Positions 45,618 to 57,838 of a stretch of DNA of 64,000 nucleotides are shown piece after piece. The notes below the pieces were generated by a model, which did no database searches, had not been told where the DNA came from, and saw only the letters and a program-made list of their open reading frames with translations. The DNA lies in the NCBI RefSeq assembly GCF_019175385.1, contig NC_083346.1:60417821-60481820 (forward strand), given 5' to 3'. How positions within the stretch are numbered: the stretch's first letter is position 1; the number at the start of each line of letters is the position of its first letter. Both the position numbers and the translations under genes were made by a program. The DNA is from Lycium barbarum (Eukaryota > Streptophyta > Magnoliopsida > Solanales > Solanaceae).

Positions 45618-47150
45618 TCCTTCCTCCCTTTAGAACATTCGTTCTCGAATGTTGTACTGACTCTGAATTCCCAATACTTTCTCAAGTGTTCTCTTAGTTA
45701 ACTACGCCCTTCATATACCGCTTTCGTTGGTCGATTTGCTTTAATTCATTATAACGCATTCTTGTAATCCTTCCTCTTTTTGTTGCATTTCGAGGTAATT
45801 ATTCCACGTCGTTGTCTTTGCTCTTATCCTTATTTCGTAGGTTGCATAACTATTCCTGTACCATTCGTACAAGGTGCATCCAATCTTAGTCATAGTCTTT
45901 CCTTCTCCTGGTATATTCCGCTCTACATATCTTATTGTACTAAAATTCACTTGCTGTCTATTTTTCCATACTCTTTCCCCTTCCTCTATTCGCCATTTGG
46001 TTTTCTTATATCCTACTATAGGAGGGATTCCCTATCCCTTCTCCTGTACTACCTATACGTCACAATATCATTAGCCAATAACTCCGTTGTCAACATCTTA
46101 ACTTCTAATCCAGTATAGCATTGCTATCCTTCAGAACATCTCTTAAGTTATCCGTTACCATTCTCTTGTAGTATTCTTTCCTTTTTATAAGTGTCCACCT
46201 TCTGATGTCATATTATCTAAGGTCTTTGCCAATAATTCTCAGCACTGTCTCAAATACCATATTGGTTTCTATCTGTTTATTGCTGGCTTTACTCATTTCT
46301 ATGGCAATCCTTATGGTGTTCACTTTACCGCCTGTTCGTAATTCATCCGATAACGTAACACTTCTTAATCTTATTCACGATTCTTACTCTCTTTTAATTA
46401 AACTCCGTGGACTAGGCGTACTTAACCCTTCACCCTTCCTGATCGATCTTACCCTTAGTATCTCACAAGCTGTGTTACTAATACCTTCGTAACTTGTCAT
46501 AATTCTTCCTTCTCTGTACTTTTATCTCAGTCATACTACTACTTCTTTTTTCTATTTCTGGGAAAATTGTGGCAGAGTTTCCTCTGTACTTCTTACTATC
46601 CCAGAACCTGCACGCAGGAAAAACCAATAATGCCTCACAGGGATAACTTATATACTCATATATCATATCGTATCATAGCCACCCAGGGATCCCAATTTCC
46701 AGAAAAAGTATAAAGGTGTCAGGACTTACCTCACATATCGTACCTCGAGACGTACTTGATCCGTTAACGATCTGTTCTGTTATACTTTCCTATCCACCTT
46801 CTCTTTCATCCTCCAACTTTACATTTCAATCGTATTTCAATATTCTTACCTTATCCAACATGCCTCTTCCGCACCGTTACTTACCTCTGTACTTTGTAAC
46901 TGCTAATATCATCGGTCGTTTTCTTCTGTCGATGTCGTTCTTTAGCTGAAATCAAAGGTTAGTACAAGGGACTTCATTTCCTATGATTGAGCTCTATCGC
47001 ACGATCTTAGATATGAAAGAAAGAATGACACCCTATTAATGTCTCGTATCCTCCTGTTTATAGATGTGGTGCACAACACACCGATAAACAAGACTCTACT
47101 AGACACGACTTTGCAGACAACCCCTAGGACGAACTGCTCTGATACCACTT
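45618..47150 (-). mobile_element. LARD-3 internal region (short)
   Basis: 1.53 kb without coding domains, bounded by polypurine tract complement and primer site (complement TCTGATACCA at 47138-47147). 45845-46270 matches 22840-23270, and 46700-46960 matches 4235-4490. It is shorter than LARD-2 (5.06 kb) through internal deletion: matching blocks lie much closer together. The leader hairpin is at 47055-47090. Confidence 0.8.
46985..47150 (-). promoter_or_regulatory. LARD-3 leader and primer binding site
   Basis: Same leader text as 16400-16565, with the TGTTTAT/ATAAACA hairpin (47055-47090) and GTGCAC loop kept. The primer complement is spaced 3 nt from the LTR. Confidence 0.82.
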
Positions 47151-49722
47151 TGTCACACCCTAGCAATGGTAGGGCATGACGGGCACCCGACTCTCATCAG
47201 AGTCGAGCGAACCCTTAGACATTCGCTCTATTAAAACCTGTCATTTCAAAAACTTTTAAGAACATAAATTTTTTTCCAAATGGAAATCATTATCTTTATA
47301 ACGACTATGAAAACTTTCAATCAATAAGTACTTTAGACCAATCTAAATCATCTGAAATACATACTCTTTTTAAAATCCATAAATGACTCAATTGATATCA
47401 CTTTGTTCACATCTCGACAAACATACCACAGGACACTGTCTGCAGAAGTCTCTAAGAAGTGAATTGGACACTATGAGTCAGGACAGGGCCCTGACATACC
47501 CATAATCATACATATCTATACGTGACTCAGCACAACTCCATAATAAGGTAGAACTTGCCAATCCCAGCAGACGTCAGAGCATCCTAGCTGTATACTTAAC
47601 CTGTTAAACAATCTGGGGCTGCGGGCATGAACGCAGCGTCCCCAAGCAAAAGGACGGCAGTACGGACAATGTACTGAGTATGTAAGGTGGTAACAAATCA
47701 TAGCCATAACTTGATTTAGGAGAGAAGAAATCACAATCTAACTCAATACCTGCAGCCTTCGCTGGAAGAAACATAAATGTATACAAGAGGTCTCAAAACA
47801 ATCTTTAAGTAAATAATGCAATCCAACAAACATTCGTTATGTAAAAAATGCAATCTAAAACACATTCTTTAAGTAAATAATGCAATCTAACACACGTGCC
47901 GCTTCCGACATGTTAACAAAATGGTCCCTTCGGATAGCCGCTTCCGGCTAGTATCACCATAGTCCCTTCGGACGGCCGCTTCCGGCATAGTAATGATGGC
48001 CTCTTCGGGCAGCCGCTTCCGGCTTAATAATGATGGCCCCTTCGGGCAGCCGCTTCCGGCTTAATAATGATGGCCCCTTCGGGCAGCCGCTTCCAGCTCA
48101 ATAATAATGATGGCCCCTTCGGGCAGCCGCTTCCGGCTCAATAATAATGATGGTCCCTTCGGCAGCCGCTTCCGGCTTAATATCACAATCACGTCAACAC
48201 AAACTTAATCCACAAATATCAATACAAAGAGATAATGCTATGGAATGTAAACATAAGTCGTAAATGAAATGAAATAGTAAAACCTGGCACCCCCTTCGGA
48301 GTGGTTTTAAAAATCAAACTTTATGTTTCCTTTAGTATAAAACTAATTTCCTCGAAATCATTAGTAAAACCTTATACACAACTCAACTGGCACCATATGG
48401 GTGTTCCCTTCGGAACAGAATAGGAGCTTATATATATCGACTATTATTCATCGTATAGGAAACTGAAGAGGGGAGCCCAATCACTTAAGAGTTCTAATAT
48501 TAAGAAGTGAATAAGAATCATCAATCACAATCAAGACTTATGAATAGGATTACCCCAAAGTTCATATCATTCATCACTTAAACCTAAGACATGCCAAAAG
48601 AAGGAAGGGACAGCTTTACATACCTGTTGACGACTAATCGCAAAACCGTTCGCTTTGTCGCTCTTTTAGCCTATTTAACATAAAGGTAACGTTATCATCA
48701 GTAACTATACTTTCTAGTTCGTAAACCGTAGCCCATCGCTTTATAGAACTTGTTCTTTAACTTATACATCCTCGTTTAGGGTTTTTCATTATTAAGGACT
48801 TAACAAAAATCGGGCAGCATTTCCCCTATATATTCGCCTAACCCGAATTTCCAATTATTCTCCTGTTAGCACAAAAATACCAACAACAGAAATATATATA
48901 TATATATATATAATTCTCACAACTCAGCCCATAACAATTCTAACAACCCAACAACCTTTTTAAATCCATTTCAACCCACAATTCCCTATAACATCGATTT
49001 CATGCATTTTCTTAATTCCGATTTCGTCCAATCCAATTTTAATAATTCCATTACAATACTATTAACACAATTACATTATAAAACAAGAAAATCTTACCTA
49101 AATTTTCTTGGAGGAATTTCTACTCTTAATTGCTCCAATTTCGCAATTTCTTCTTTCCCGCTTCAATATCCAACGTTTCTATCACCACCGCGAACTTGCA
49201 AATCACTTGAAAATTAAACCAAAGAATAAAGGCAATATAATTTCCTTGGCCATGGCTGGTCGTGAGCAGCAGCCATGGCCATGCTCTCTCCTTTCCTCTT
49301 TTTTTTCTTTTAATTCTTAAAAATGAAACAAAATGCATAGTTGAATTTTTCCATCAACTTACATATATATGCCCCTCCTTAATATTGACATGTTTGGGAC
49401 ACTAACCTTCTTGACCAATTGCTGCCATGTGGCACCCTACTTGGTTGCCACGTGGTAGCCCATTATATATATTTCGGGTGGGGCCCACTAGTGCCTTACT
49501 TAAATTAATTAATCACTAATCCCTACTTAATAATTTAATCATAATTAATTATTTCCTAATCTCCAATAATAGTTTTACACTAAATAAAATTTATAAACAA
49601 TTTATGTTCTAATAAAAATTGAAAATTAAAGATTTCTATTTCGTGTCCGGAAATGATTCTGCTTTTAATCTGGGTCGATTGCCTTGCGAATAATTCGACG
49701 TATAAATATACAGGGTATAACA
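47151..49722 (-). mobile_element. LARD-3 5' LTR
   Basis: 2572 bp from TGTCACACCC to CAGGGTATAACA. The core hairpins are at 47618-47676 (CTGCGGGCATGAACGCAG and CAGTAC..GTACTG). The paired mini-hairpin array is at 47896-48180. Donor-like complements are at 48610-48627 and 49089-49102, with a GGCCATGGC palindromic block at 49248-49283. The right flank ACGAT is the probable target duplication. Confidence 0.88.
47896..48180 (-). repeat. Paired mini-hairpin tandem repeat, about eight units
   Basis: The same unit as 43892-44075. Outer units are more diverged (GGTCCCTTCGGATAGCC, ATAGTCCCTTCGGACGG) and inner units near-identical, the usual pattern of tandem expansion from the centre. Confidence 0.85.
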
Positions 49723-50029
49723 ACGATAACCCTAGCTCTCTGAATCGGCAACCTGTAAATCGTTACTTGCATCTTGAAATGCAGGCCTTCGGGCAATAAA
49801 AAGGGACATCAGTACATTTGAATTTCTCTAGTATGTAAAGAAACTTAATGAAAGAACTGTAAATAGGGTGCTCAGCGAAAGGGGCAACCCAATAATAATA
49901 ACAGGTAATACATGGTGAGATTAAAACTGTAACTGTACCGAAACTGTAAACTGAAATAGCAAGGGAAGTAGAGTTATAAATACTCCCTGTTCTGTATCGG
50001 AAGAATCTGTTTATCTGTATTTATATATG

Positions 50030-50140
50030 TGGTGCCTCGGCCCAAAATAAATGCACAACTATGGCCTCGGCCAAGTAGTGCATCAGTCGATGGCCTCGGC
50101 CAAGTATAACTATACATAAGACTATGCCCTTGGGCAATAC
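50030..50140 (-). repeat. GGCCTCGGCCAAG hairpin repeat
   Basis: Three to four short units (GTGCCTCGGCCCAAAATAA, ATGGCCTCGGCCAAGTA twice, ATGCCCTTGGGCAATACA). Each is self-complementary, at the hairpin-array position of the LTR. Confidence 0.7.
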
Positions 50141-50771
50141 ATGTGTTCAATTATTCATTAATTATTGTTAAAGAATGAGACCATTGGAATAATGAACAAT
50201 ACTGAACTGAGAAACGTATTCTAGAAATGACTGTGGGGACTGAAGTCTCATTTGTTTTTAAGCATACTCAATTTCTAGACTGAGACTCATGGGTATGAAA
50301 CACGAATCTATTTCTATTATCTTCTGAGTCCACAACTTTCAAAATGAAAGTCATGAACAAATAATGAAATTGGAGAACAACGGTGCTGCAGTAATTCATG
50401 GAAACTAAAGAATAACTGTAATTCTGAGGCAACTGTAATGATTAATAAACCGTTTCGTAGGGAGCATTATCAACGTTCCCAAACATAGAGAGTGAGCCTC
50501 ACATACCTTAATTCTTTCCTTTGAGCATAATACAATTTTCGTCAACCCTTTCAACTTTAATCTATAGAAACACAAGTCAAAGGGATTCCATAGTAGCAAA
50601 AATATCCATGCTTTGGTCACCTAAGCATTTTATCAAACACTTGGTGGGTATAAAGCTCCACAACCTTAATAAATGGTCCTTTTGACCCAATTCCCATTCT
50701 ATTACTTCTAGGTGATTCTACAATCTCAACTTGATGAAAGTAGCATCATTCTTTATCACCCATATGACTAT

Positions 50772-51043
50772 GAGCCTGTTTGGATTGACTTATAAGTTGC
50801 TTATAAGCTGTTTTCAGCTTTTTTGAGTGTTTGGCTGACCAGCTTAGAGCCATTTTGTGCTTAAAATAATCCCAAAAAAATAATTGGGCTCGTTTGTCTT
50901 AGCTTATCTAAAGCAGCTTATAAGCTGAAAACAACTTATAAGCCAAAAAAAATAAGTTAGGCTGCCCCAATTTTTTTTTTTTTGGCTTATAAGCTGTTTC
51001 CACCTTATAAGCTGCATTTTTTTAAGCCCAGCCAAACAGGCTC
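50772..51043. mobile_element. MITE, 272 bp, 12-bp terminal inverted repeats
   Basis: Termini GAGCCTGTTTGG and CCAAACAGGCTC are perfect inverted repeats. The interior is rich in TTATAAGCTG/CAGCTTATAA inverted motifs, so the strand would fold extensively. TAT stands on both sides (50769-50771 and 51044-51046), a possible 3-bp target duplication as in PIF/Harbinger, though hAT relatives with similar ends exist. It is non-coding and needs a transposase in trans. Confidence 0.82.
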
Positions 51044-51889
51044 TATAGCAATCCTAAGTTAATAATCCAAAACCCTAGCATAGTTCATATGATACTCTCT
51101 ATCAAACCCATTTACGATTATCCCAAGAACTCATCCATTCACAATTATAAGTGATTAGAGAGTAGAAGTAGTACCTTTTAGAAGTTCAATCCTCTTGAGT
51201 TCGGATTCTAGGATTCTTTTGTCCAAGACGAAGATTCAATCAATAATCTATGGAATAGATAAGGATTCTAGCGTTAATCTTTGTTAGATTGATGTAATAA
51301 TCTATGGGGTTTTAGTAGAAAATCACCTTGGATACTTTGTGGAAGCCCTAGGGTGTTTTCTCTCCAAAACGCGGTTTAGAATGAAGTGGAAAAGTTTTTT
51401 CGGAGTTAGGTACATATAAAATTCGGAAAAAGGTCGTTTCAGGAATAATTTGGCCCGGTGCGTCGTCCCGGGCGTTGCAGGGGGCGGTACACTAGGCCTA
51501 TATTACAGGACCTGTTGAATTTTATAATTTTCAGTGATTTTGGCCTGGCGCGGCGCCCTAGGCCATTTCTAATATCATTCGGTAAAAAGAGCATAACTCC
51601 TAGCACAAAGCTCCGTTTATCCTCCATAACATATCGTTGGAAAGGTATTTCAAGGATCGAAAACTTTAATGTTTTAATTTTTCTCAAATTGTCAACTTAT
51701 TTTTAAGAAATTGGGCTAGAAAAAAAACGTATCGAAAACTTAGCCAATTCTATCAAATTTTAAGCACCTTACTTTAGCCATCTTGCGACGATAATATCTC
51801 CCTACTCCAATCTTTGATTGGCCTGGTCCTTATATGGTTGGAAAGATATTTCTATGTACCACAACTTTGATTAAGGGTATTTTTCCTTC

Positions 51890-53224
51890 TTTTTTTTGGT
51901 ATGAAAACCACCAAACCAAGTTTGGCAGTGTTTTATTAAAAAATAGTAAGTTTTCTGTACAATAGTGTAAAGAAAGAAAAAGAAAAGAAAACACAAATGA
52001 AAACAATCCTAGAAATAAGAAAAAAAAAAGGACTGAAATGTAAACTACATCCAAAGACTGTATGGAAGCTAATCTACTACATATCCTCTGGCCTTTCCTA
52101 CGAGCTCTCACCAGGTGCTATGGTTCAAAGTCAAAATGAATACATATTCAGGCTTCCAGGATGGAGTAGAATTCCTCCATGTTCCTTCAGATGTAGCTGC
52201 TATCTCGTTGCCTTGATGTTGACCTTTGTTTTCCATTGTCTCAAGTTCCCTGAATGAACCAATCTTTAGAAGTCTTACAAGAGAATGAGCTTCAAGCTAA
52301 TACCACTCTTGTACCCCTGCCAAAGATAGTTTCATGCAGGTCCATGTGCTATTCATGGCATGTTGAGATGCAACGTTGTTGCTGCTACTGCTCTCCAACT
52401 TGCTATTAATCTCCAGGGATATGATGGTCTTTAGCTGTCCTGATCCTCATGTATGGTGTATGTGACTTTTCTGTATTTAGAATTTTCCTTGCTTTCCCAG
52501 GAAGTGAAGTAAAACTATGAAAATGATGATCACCTGCAAAATCAAAAGCATAGTTAGTTAAAAAATCAGCCAGGCCATTTCCTTCGCTCAGAACATGCTC
52601 CACCCTCACTTCCTTATCCCTCCTCAATCTTGAAATATCATTTATGATCATTGATATACTCCATGGAGTCTCCCACTGACCAGTTAAGATCATCTTCATA
52701 GTCATTGAGTTTGTTTCCATCACCACTGGCAACAGACTATGTGTAACACAGTACTTAAGACCCTCATGTAATACCTTTGCTTCTGCTATCAAATTTGAAC
52801 CATCTGATATCCTTCTTACTACTGCATACTGGAAATCACCCACTGCATTTCTAATACAAAAGGCCGCAGAGCTTGGTCCAGGATTTCCCCTAGAAACTCC
52901 ATCAGAATTACATTTATACCATCCTGGCATAGGAAAATCCAATTTCACTATCTTGCTTACAATTCTTGGCATGTATGCTTCAAAGACTTGTAGAATTTGA
53001 GGTATGCATCTTGGTAAGTTGTTCTGCCCTGGAAACCGCATTCTACACATTTGATATATGATCATGTTTATCTTATAAATCACATTGTTGATGGACATCC
53101 TCCCTCCATGTAGGACTGTATTCCTCCACTTCCATATCTGCCATATAGTGACCATTGGAATACCTTTAAAGATGGTTCTGAACTTTGAGGGGAAATCTGC
53201 ATTCCACCAGACTTGAAGAATCTA
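51890..53224 (-). mobile_element. 5'-truncated LINE fragment
   Basis: The minus strand carries a terminal non-LTR RNase H region (52406-53224) followed by about 500 nt of 3' untranslated sequence and an A8 tract in element sense (T run at 51890-51897). Truncation at the 5' side is typical of LINEs. I could not identify a convincing target duplication. Confidence 0.6.
52406..53224 (-). pseudogene. LINE-type RNase H (RVT_3) domain
   Basis: An open frame of 249 codons from ATG 53155; homology extends upstream to about 53224 (QVWWNADFPSKF..IFKGIP). The order is a WQIWKWRNTVLHGG motif (spacer after the zinc-binding region in plant LINE and RNase H-like proteins), then KCNSDGVSRGNPGPSSAAF with catalytic Asp. 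LIAEAKVLHEGL follows with catalytic Glu, then METNSMTMKM where the usual Asp of the ETDS box is Asn, and VEHVLSEGNGLADFLT with the final His and Asp. One catalytic residue is thus replaced. It could be mistaken for a host RNase H-like gene, but no intron, promoter or partner exon is visible. Confidence 0.72.
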
Positions 53225-53354
53225 CCTGACTAATCAAGGGGTTACATCTGCCAGAAGTAGACCTATCAACTATTTTCACAAAACGTTCAAATCTTTGGTT
53301 TTTCCACTCTAACGATATGAGTCTAACCTTAGTTCTAAGATACGCGGTGTTACA

Positions 53355-53371
53355 TTATCTCCCTCTTGGGA
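53355..53371 (-). other. Polypurine tract
   Basis: The complement of CAAGAGGGAGATAA lies next to the LTR end at 53354, followed by ATCATTTGTCCTCGAATGATGG. Confidence 0.65.
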
Positions 53372-53598
53372 TCATTTGTCCTCGAATGATGGTCTTGGTT
53401 ATAATCGCGGCTAATTCTGAGACTCTACGGAAGCTTGGTCGAGTTTACTCTATAACTCAGATACATGAAGCTGATTAGCATCGGTACGTGATCACTAAAC
53501 TGACTGAATGAATACATGATTACTGAACTAAATATTTACTCGACTGAATGAATACTGAATGACACAGAGATTATACTATAAGGATCTGAATTTAAAGC

Positions 53599-55219
53599 TT
53601 AGTTACCTTCAGCATTGTCTGCTTGCTCTTCAAAGAGATGGGGATATCTGGACTTCATGTCCTCTTCGGCCTCCCACGCAGCCTCTTCAACTTTTTGATT
53701 TCTCTATAGTACATTCACTGAAGCAATCTCTTTGGTTCTTAACATGCAGATTTGACGATCAAGAATAGCCACTGGAATCTCTTCGTAAGATAGGCTACCT
53801 TTAACCCCTGTAATCTCCGTGGGAACTACAAAAGATGGGTCTCCCATGAATTTCTTCAACATAGACACATAAAACACTGGGTGTACAACAACTAACTCTT
53901 GTGGCAACTATAACTCATAAGCTATTTGTCTGATCCTTCGTAGTATTCTATATGTCCTAATATAGCGGGGACTAAGCTTCCCCTTCTTCGAAAAATCTCA
54001 TAAAACATTTCATAGGCGAAACTTTCAGAAACACCCAATCATTAACATGGAATTCTAAGTCTTTACGCTGCACGTCCAAATAGGATTTTGGTGACTCTGA
54101 GTGGTTTTCAACCGCTCCTAAATTAACTTGACTTTCTCCATGGCCTGATAAACCATGTCTGGCCCTAACAACTCTGCTTCACCAACCTCAAACCAACCAA
54201 TTGGCAACCTACATCTCCACCCATACAAGGCCTCAAACGGTGCCATCTGGATACTAGAGTGGTAACTGTTATTATAAGAAAACTCAATGAGAGGCAAATG
54301 GTCATCCCAATTACCTTTGAAATCTAGGACACATGCTCTCAACATGTCCTCAAGAGTTTGAATAGTACGCGTTGCCTAGCCATCTATCTCAGGATAAAAA
54401 GCTATGTTAAGGTTCACCCTTGTGCCCAATCCTTTCTGAAAGGATTTCAAAAAGTTTGTGGTAAACTGAGCACCATAGTCTGAAATGATGGACAAAAGAG
54501 TCCCATGCAATCAGACGATTTCCTGAATATATAACTTGGCTTAATTTTCTGCTAAATCTATAGAATCATGCTTTCAAAAAGAGCGAGGTAAACATGTTAT
54601 GAAATCAATGTTTATCATCTCCCATTTCCAGACGAGAATGTCTATATTTTGAGCAAACCCACCAGAACTCTGGTATTCGGCTTTCACTTGCTGGCAATTT
54701 GGACACTTAGCAACAAAATCTGCAACGTTCTTTTTCATGTCATTCCACCAATAAATCTCCTTAAGATCATGATACATATTTGTGGAACCTGGGTGAATAG
54801 AATACCTAGAATTATAGGCTTCAGGAATAATCCGATCTCTAAGCCCATCTATGTCTGGAACACATAGTCTGCCTCTGTAGCTCAAAGTACCATCATCTCC
54901 CCCTTGTTCAAAGGTCGTAGTCTTGTGTTTGTGAATCCCCTCCTTCAGCTATAATAGGTAGGGATCACTAAACTACTTTTCCTTCACTTCAGCTACTAAG
55001 GAGGGTTCAGCCTTGTTCTAAACAACATAGCCACCATCTTCGGAATCTAGAAGTCAAATTCCCAGGCTTGCTAAGCGGTGGACTTCTGTCGTCATAGTTC
55101 TCTTATCTATCTCAACATGAGCTAAGCTTCCCATAGAACGCCGACTGAGAGCATCAGCTACAACATTTTCTTTCCCTGGATGATAGAGGATATCAACATC
55201 ATAATCCTTAAGCAATTCA
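53599..55219 (-). pseudogene. pol: Gypsy pol remnant (RNase H end, integrase, chromodomain)
   Basis: From right to left: an RNase H tail ([21 protein letters not shown], 55130-55215), then a linker. The integrase zinc-binding domain is at 54574-54885 (RYSIHPGSTNMYHDL, CPNCQQVKAEY). The core shows MINIDFITCLPR, a deletion of the middle, then [16 protein letters not shown] (54118-54345). A chromodomain (53599-53800) follows, with VAILDRQICMLRTKEIASV and, after a TAG at 53704-53706, AAWEAEEDMKSRYPHLF. Several stops and deletions are present. The tryptophan of the chromodomain VLWRN box is the TAG, one transition away. Confidence 0.85.
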
Positions 55220-55480
55220 TAATCGACCCTCCAGACTCACGAAATCGACAGATTTTCCAAAAAGGTCTGTTTACTTAAAAAGTCAACTATTGGTCAAAGG
55301 TTTTTCACTTTAAGGCTTTAATTCTAATAAATCACAATAAAACTCGTTCGATTACCTCAGGTACTCTGTCGCCCATCCCTGGAGGTCAAAATCATACAAA
55401 TAGGGCCCAGAGAAGGGTCAACGAGGGTAAATGGGCAAAAGTGCAATGACGACCAAACAGGTTAAATGCATAGCAATCCG
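55220..55480. other. Unassigned insertion in pol
   Basis: About 260 bp that break the RNase H reading at 55219. No coding signal, no obvious terminal repeats. Confidence 0.4.
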
Positions 55481-55649
55481 CTCCCACATCCACTTAGGTA
55501 TAGGAATTCATTGAATCACTCCACCAGGTTTCTGGTGCTCATTCTTCACTTGCTGTCAATTCAAGCACTAAGACACTATCAATGATGCTTCTTGAAGTCA
55601 CGATACATTTTTGTAGCCCCTCGACGAATGGAATACTTCAAACAGTGAG
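55481..55649 (-). pseudogene. Gypsy integrase zinc-domain fragment
   Basis: Minus-strand translation gives YSIRRGATKMYRDFK and QQVKNEHQKPGG in the order of the HHCC domain. Codons between them are damaged and stops are present. A separate copy from the remnant at 53599-55219, left of an LTR in the opposite orientation. Confidence 0.65.
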
Positions 55650-57838
55650 TGTAACATCCCGGAAATTTGAGTTAGGTGTGAATGTCTAAAAAGCTGGTGT
55701 TAAGATGATATCATACCAATATGAATCCATTCATGATGAATTCGGGTTGAAGATGTTCATTTTGAAACGAAACCAACAATTGAAGTTCTTAAGGGCTCTT
55801 AAATTAGCCTAAGTTTTGGTAGGTATGTCTTCTGGGCGACTTTCATGAAAATGTGTTGCGAATTTGGAAAAACTTCCTAATGAAAGTTGTAGATCTTTGA
55901 AATACCTTTCCAATGGTAGGTCGCCCAGCCCAGGTAAAGTTATGTACAAAAAGTTATGATCATTTTACTCAGCGAAGGTCATTTGTCGAAAAAGAAAGAA
56001 AATGTACTGGGCCCGTGTGGCGGACCCAGCACGGAAGAAATCAGCTGCAGACCAAAATGAAAACATGATCAGGTGCTGAACCCGCAGCACGGGGAATTAT
56101 TTTCTGATTCCGATTTTTCTTTAAGTCCTACTTTGTTGTGTTATTTCCCACTTCGTTTCAAATTAATATTTCGAAGGAAAAGAACCCTAGAAAGGTCTCG
56201 CTAACCCTATGGTGAGTTCTCACTCAACATTGATCATTCCCACACCATATGCATCCCCTCTTGATAGAAAATCATCTCTCTAAAACCCTAAGTTCTTGTA
56301 TTTTCAAGAAAAAGATGATAGGGGCGTGTGGAATTCGTCTATGATTGTTGAACCTTGGGAATTAAATTTAGTAGCTTTTTTGCGGGATTAAGGTATGTCT
56401 CTTTAAAATAAAATCCTTTTTGAATATAAAGTTAATTCATATGTCTCTTTTACAAAACTCTGTTGAAAGATTGATTCTTTATAAAAGCATGTTTTGAATG
56501 ATATGATGAGTTGGTTTTACATTCTTGAAATCTATTAAATCCTTTGATTAATGGTTATTGTGCATGAGGGGACGAGCCCACATTAAACCTAGATTGTAAC
56601 AAACCCTATATATGTATAAGGTACTATGAATGTTTTCCTCTATGAGAGTTGCTTAGTGATGATGGTTAATTGTTGGTATTTATGATTTTACAAAGGAACT
56701 ATGACAAAGTAATCTTGTTTAAAGAAGTGGAAACATTTTCATGATTATCTATGAAATTATGGATTTTCGTAATGGCATAATGAGCTTTAATGCTATTTGA
56801 TGGTGTGACTACTTTGAGACAAATTGTGAATCGGCTTCTATGCTATGAACTTTGTTGTTGCGTTTGGCCTAGCTACTCGGGAGGAAGGGTAGCCACTATG
56901 GATCCTAGTGTGTTAATGCCTAGCCATTCGGGAGGAAGAGTGGCCATCTCTAGTTCGCTACCCGGGGTGTGATTTATGCCTAGCTATTCGGGAGGAAGGA
57001 TAGCTACCGCGTACTACATAGTCTGGTGTGATTTATGCCTAGCTATTCGGGAGGAACGATAGCCACCGCGTACTACATAGTCCGGTGTGATTTATGCCTA
57101 GCTATTCGGCAGGAAGGATAGCCACTGAGAATTATATGTTCTGGTGTGGTGCGCTATGCGCGATGAGCATGATTCTTGGGCTTGTGTTGGCATGTGTGAC
57201 ATTCTTATTCTCTTATGGAATTGTTGATAACTATCTTAATTGATTTAAAAGGCATATTTGAAGCTGTAACTTGACAAGAGGCTTTATAATCGGTTTTGAT
57301 ACTTATTATTGAGATACATAACCTGAATAATTGTTCTTACATTGCTCTCACATGACTTGCAACACTGATTTCTTTATGTATTATGTACTATATTTTCTTA
57401 TTACTTATTGTCCCCGAGGCACTCACTGAGTACAAAGTACTCAGGCATACCATTGTTATTTTTGATGGTATGTTAGGTAACGGAGAAAAGCAGGTTCTTG
57501 ATACTCTAGGCGTTTAGGAAAGACTTGTTGTTGCTGCTGATTTGGTGAGCCAACACATTCATTTGTGGGACACTCTATTTATTTAATTCCATTAATTTAT
57601 ATTAGTTTCCGGGCTGCGTCCCGATGGGTTAGACATTTATTCCTTATTCTTAGAAGCTACTTAGTATACATTCGAATGGGGCTAGAAGAAGAGTTGTTGT
57701 TTAACTCTTTCGGGCACACTATCATGTTTTGGGTGAATTATTTAAATTATAAAGACTTCCGCTGATTTAATTCATATATTCATAATTTGTTACATTTATT
57801 TTATAAACTGTTGGAGGAGAATATTGAACCTGGCGGGT
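55650..57838 (+). mobile_element. 5' LTR of plus-strand Gypsy element
   Basis: Starts TGTAACATCCCGG and matches the 3' LTR start at 60904 (TGTAACATCCTGTAAAT) over at least 378 bp with about 5-8% difference by eye. A GC-rich module (GTGTGGCGGACCCAGCACGG, 56016-56035) precedes the leader. The tandem hairpin array is at 56865-57150. The right end is taken before AAGTGTTATTATTGTG, a degenerate Met primer site; this boundary is approximate. Confidence 0.75.
56865..57150 (+). repeat. Tandem hairpin array, five units
   Basis: Units of about 56-60 bp. Each has a stem around a conserved TCGGGAGGAAGR loop: GCTAC/GTAGC, GCCAT/GTGGC, GCTAT/ATAGC and similar. The stem changes between units keep pairing. 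Confidence 0.85.

Larger units (their letters stand above)
49723..53354 (-). mobile_element. Truncated LTR of older minus-strand Gypsy element, with insertions
   Basis: Ends GCGGTGTTACA followed by a polypurine tract complement (TTATCTCCCTCTTGGG). The left side begins mid-LTR at the LARD-3 boundary: 49785-49850 is a degenerate form of the LTR core. It contains GGCCTCGGCCAAGTA hairpins three times (about 50034-50110), a MITE (50772-51043), a GC-rich module (51450-51560, GGCCTGGCGCGGCGCCCTAGGCC) and a LINE fragment (51890-53224). No host gene. Confidence 0.65.

Noticed and set aside
52406..53224. Host RNase H-like gene
   Set aside because: The WKWRN..HGG motif before the domain, the A tract downstream and the location within an LTR fit a LINE tail better; no other exon or promoter was seen.
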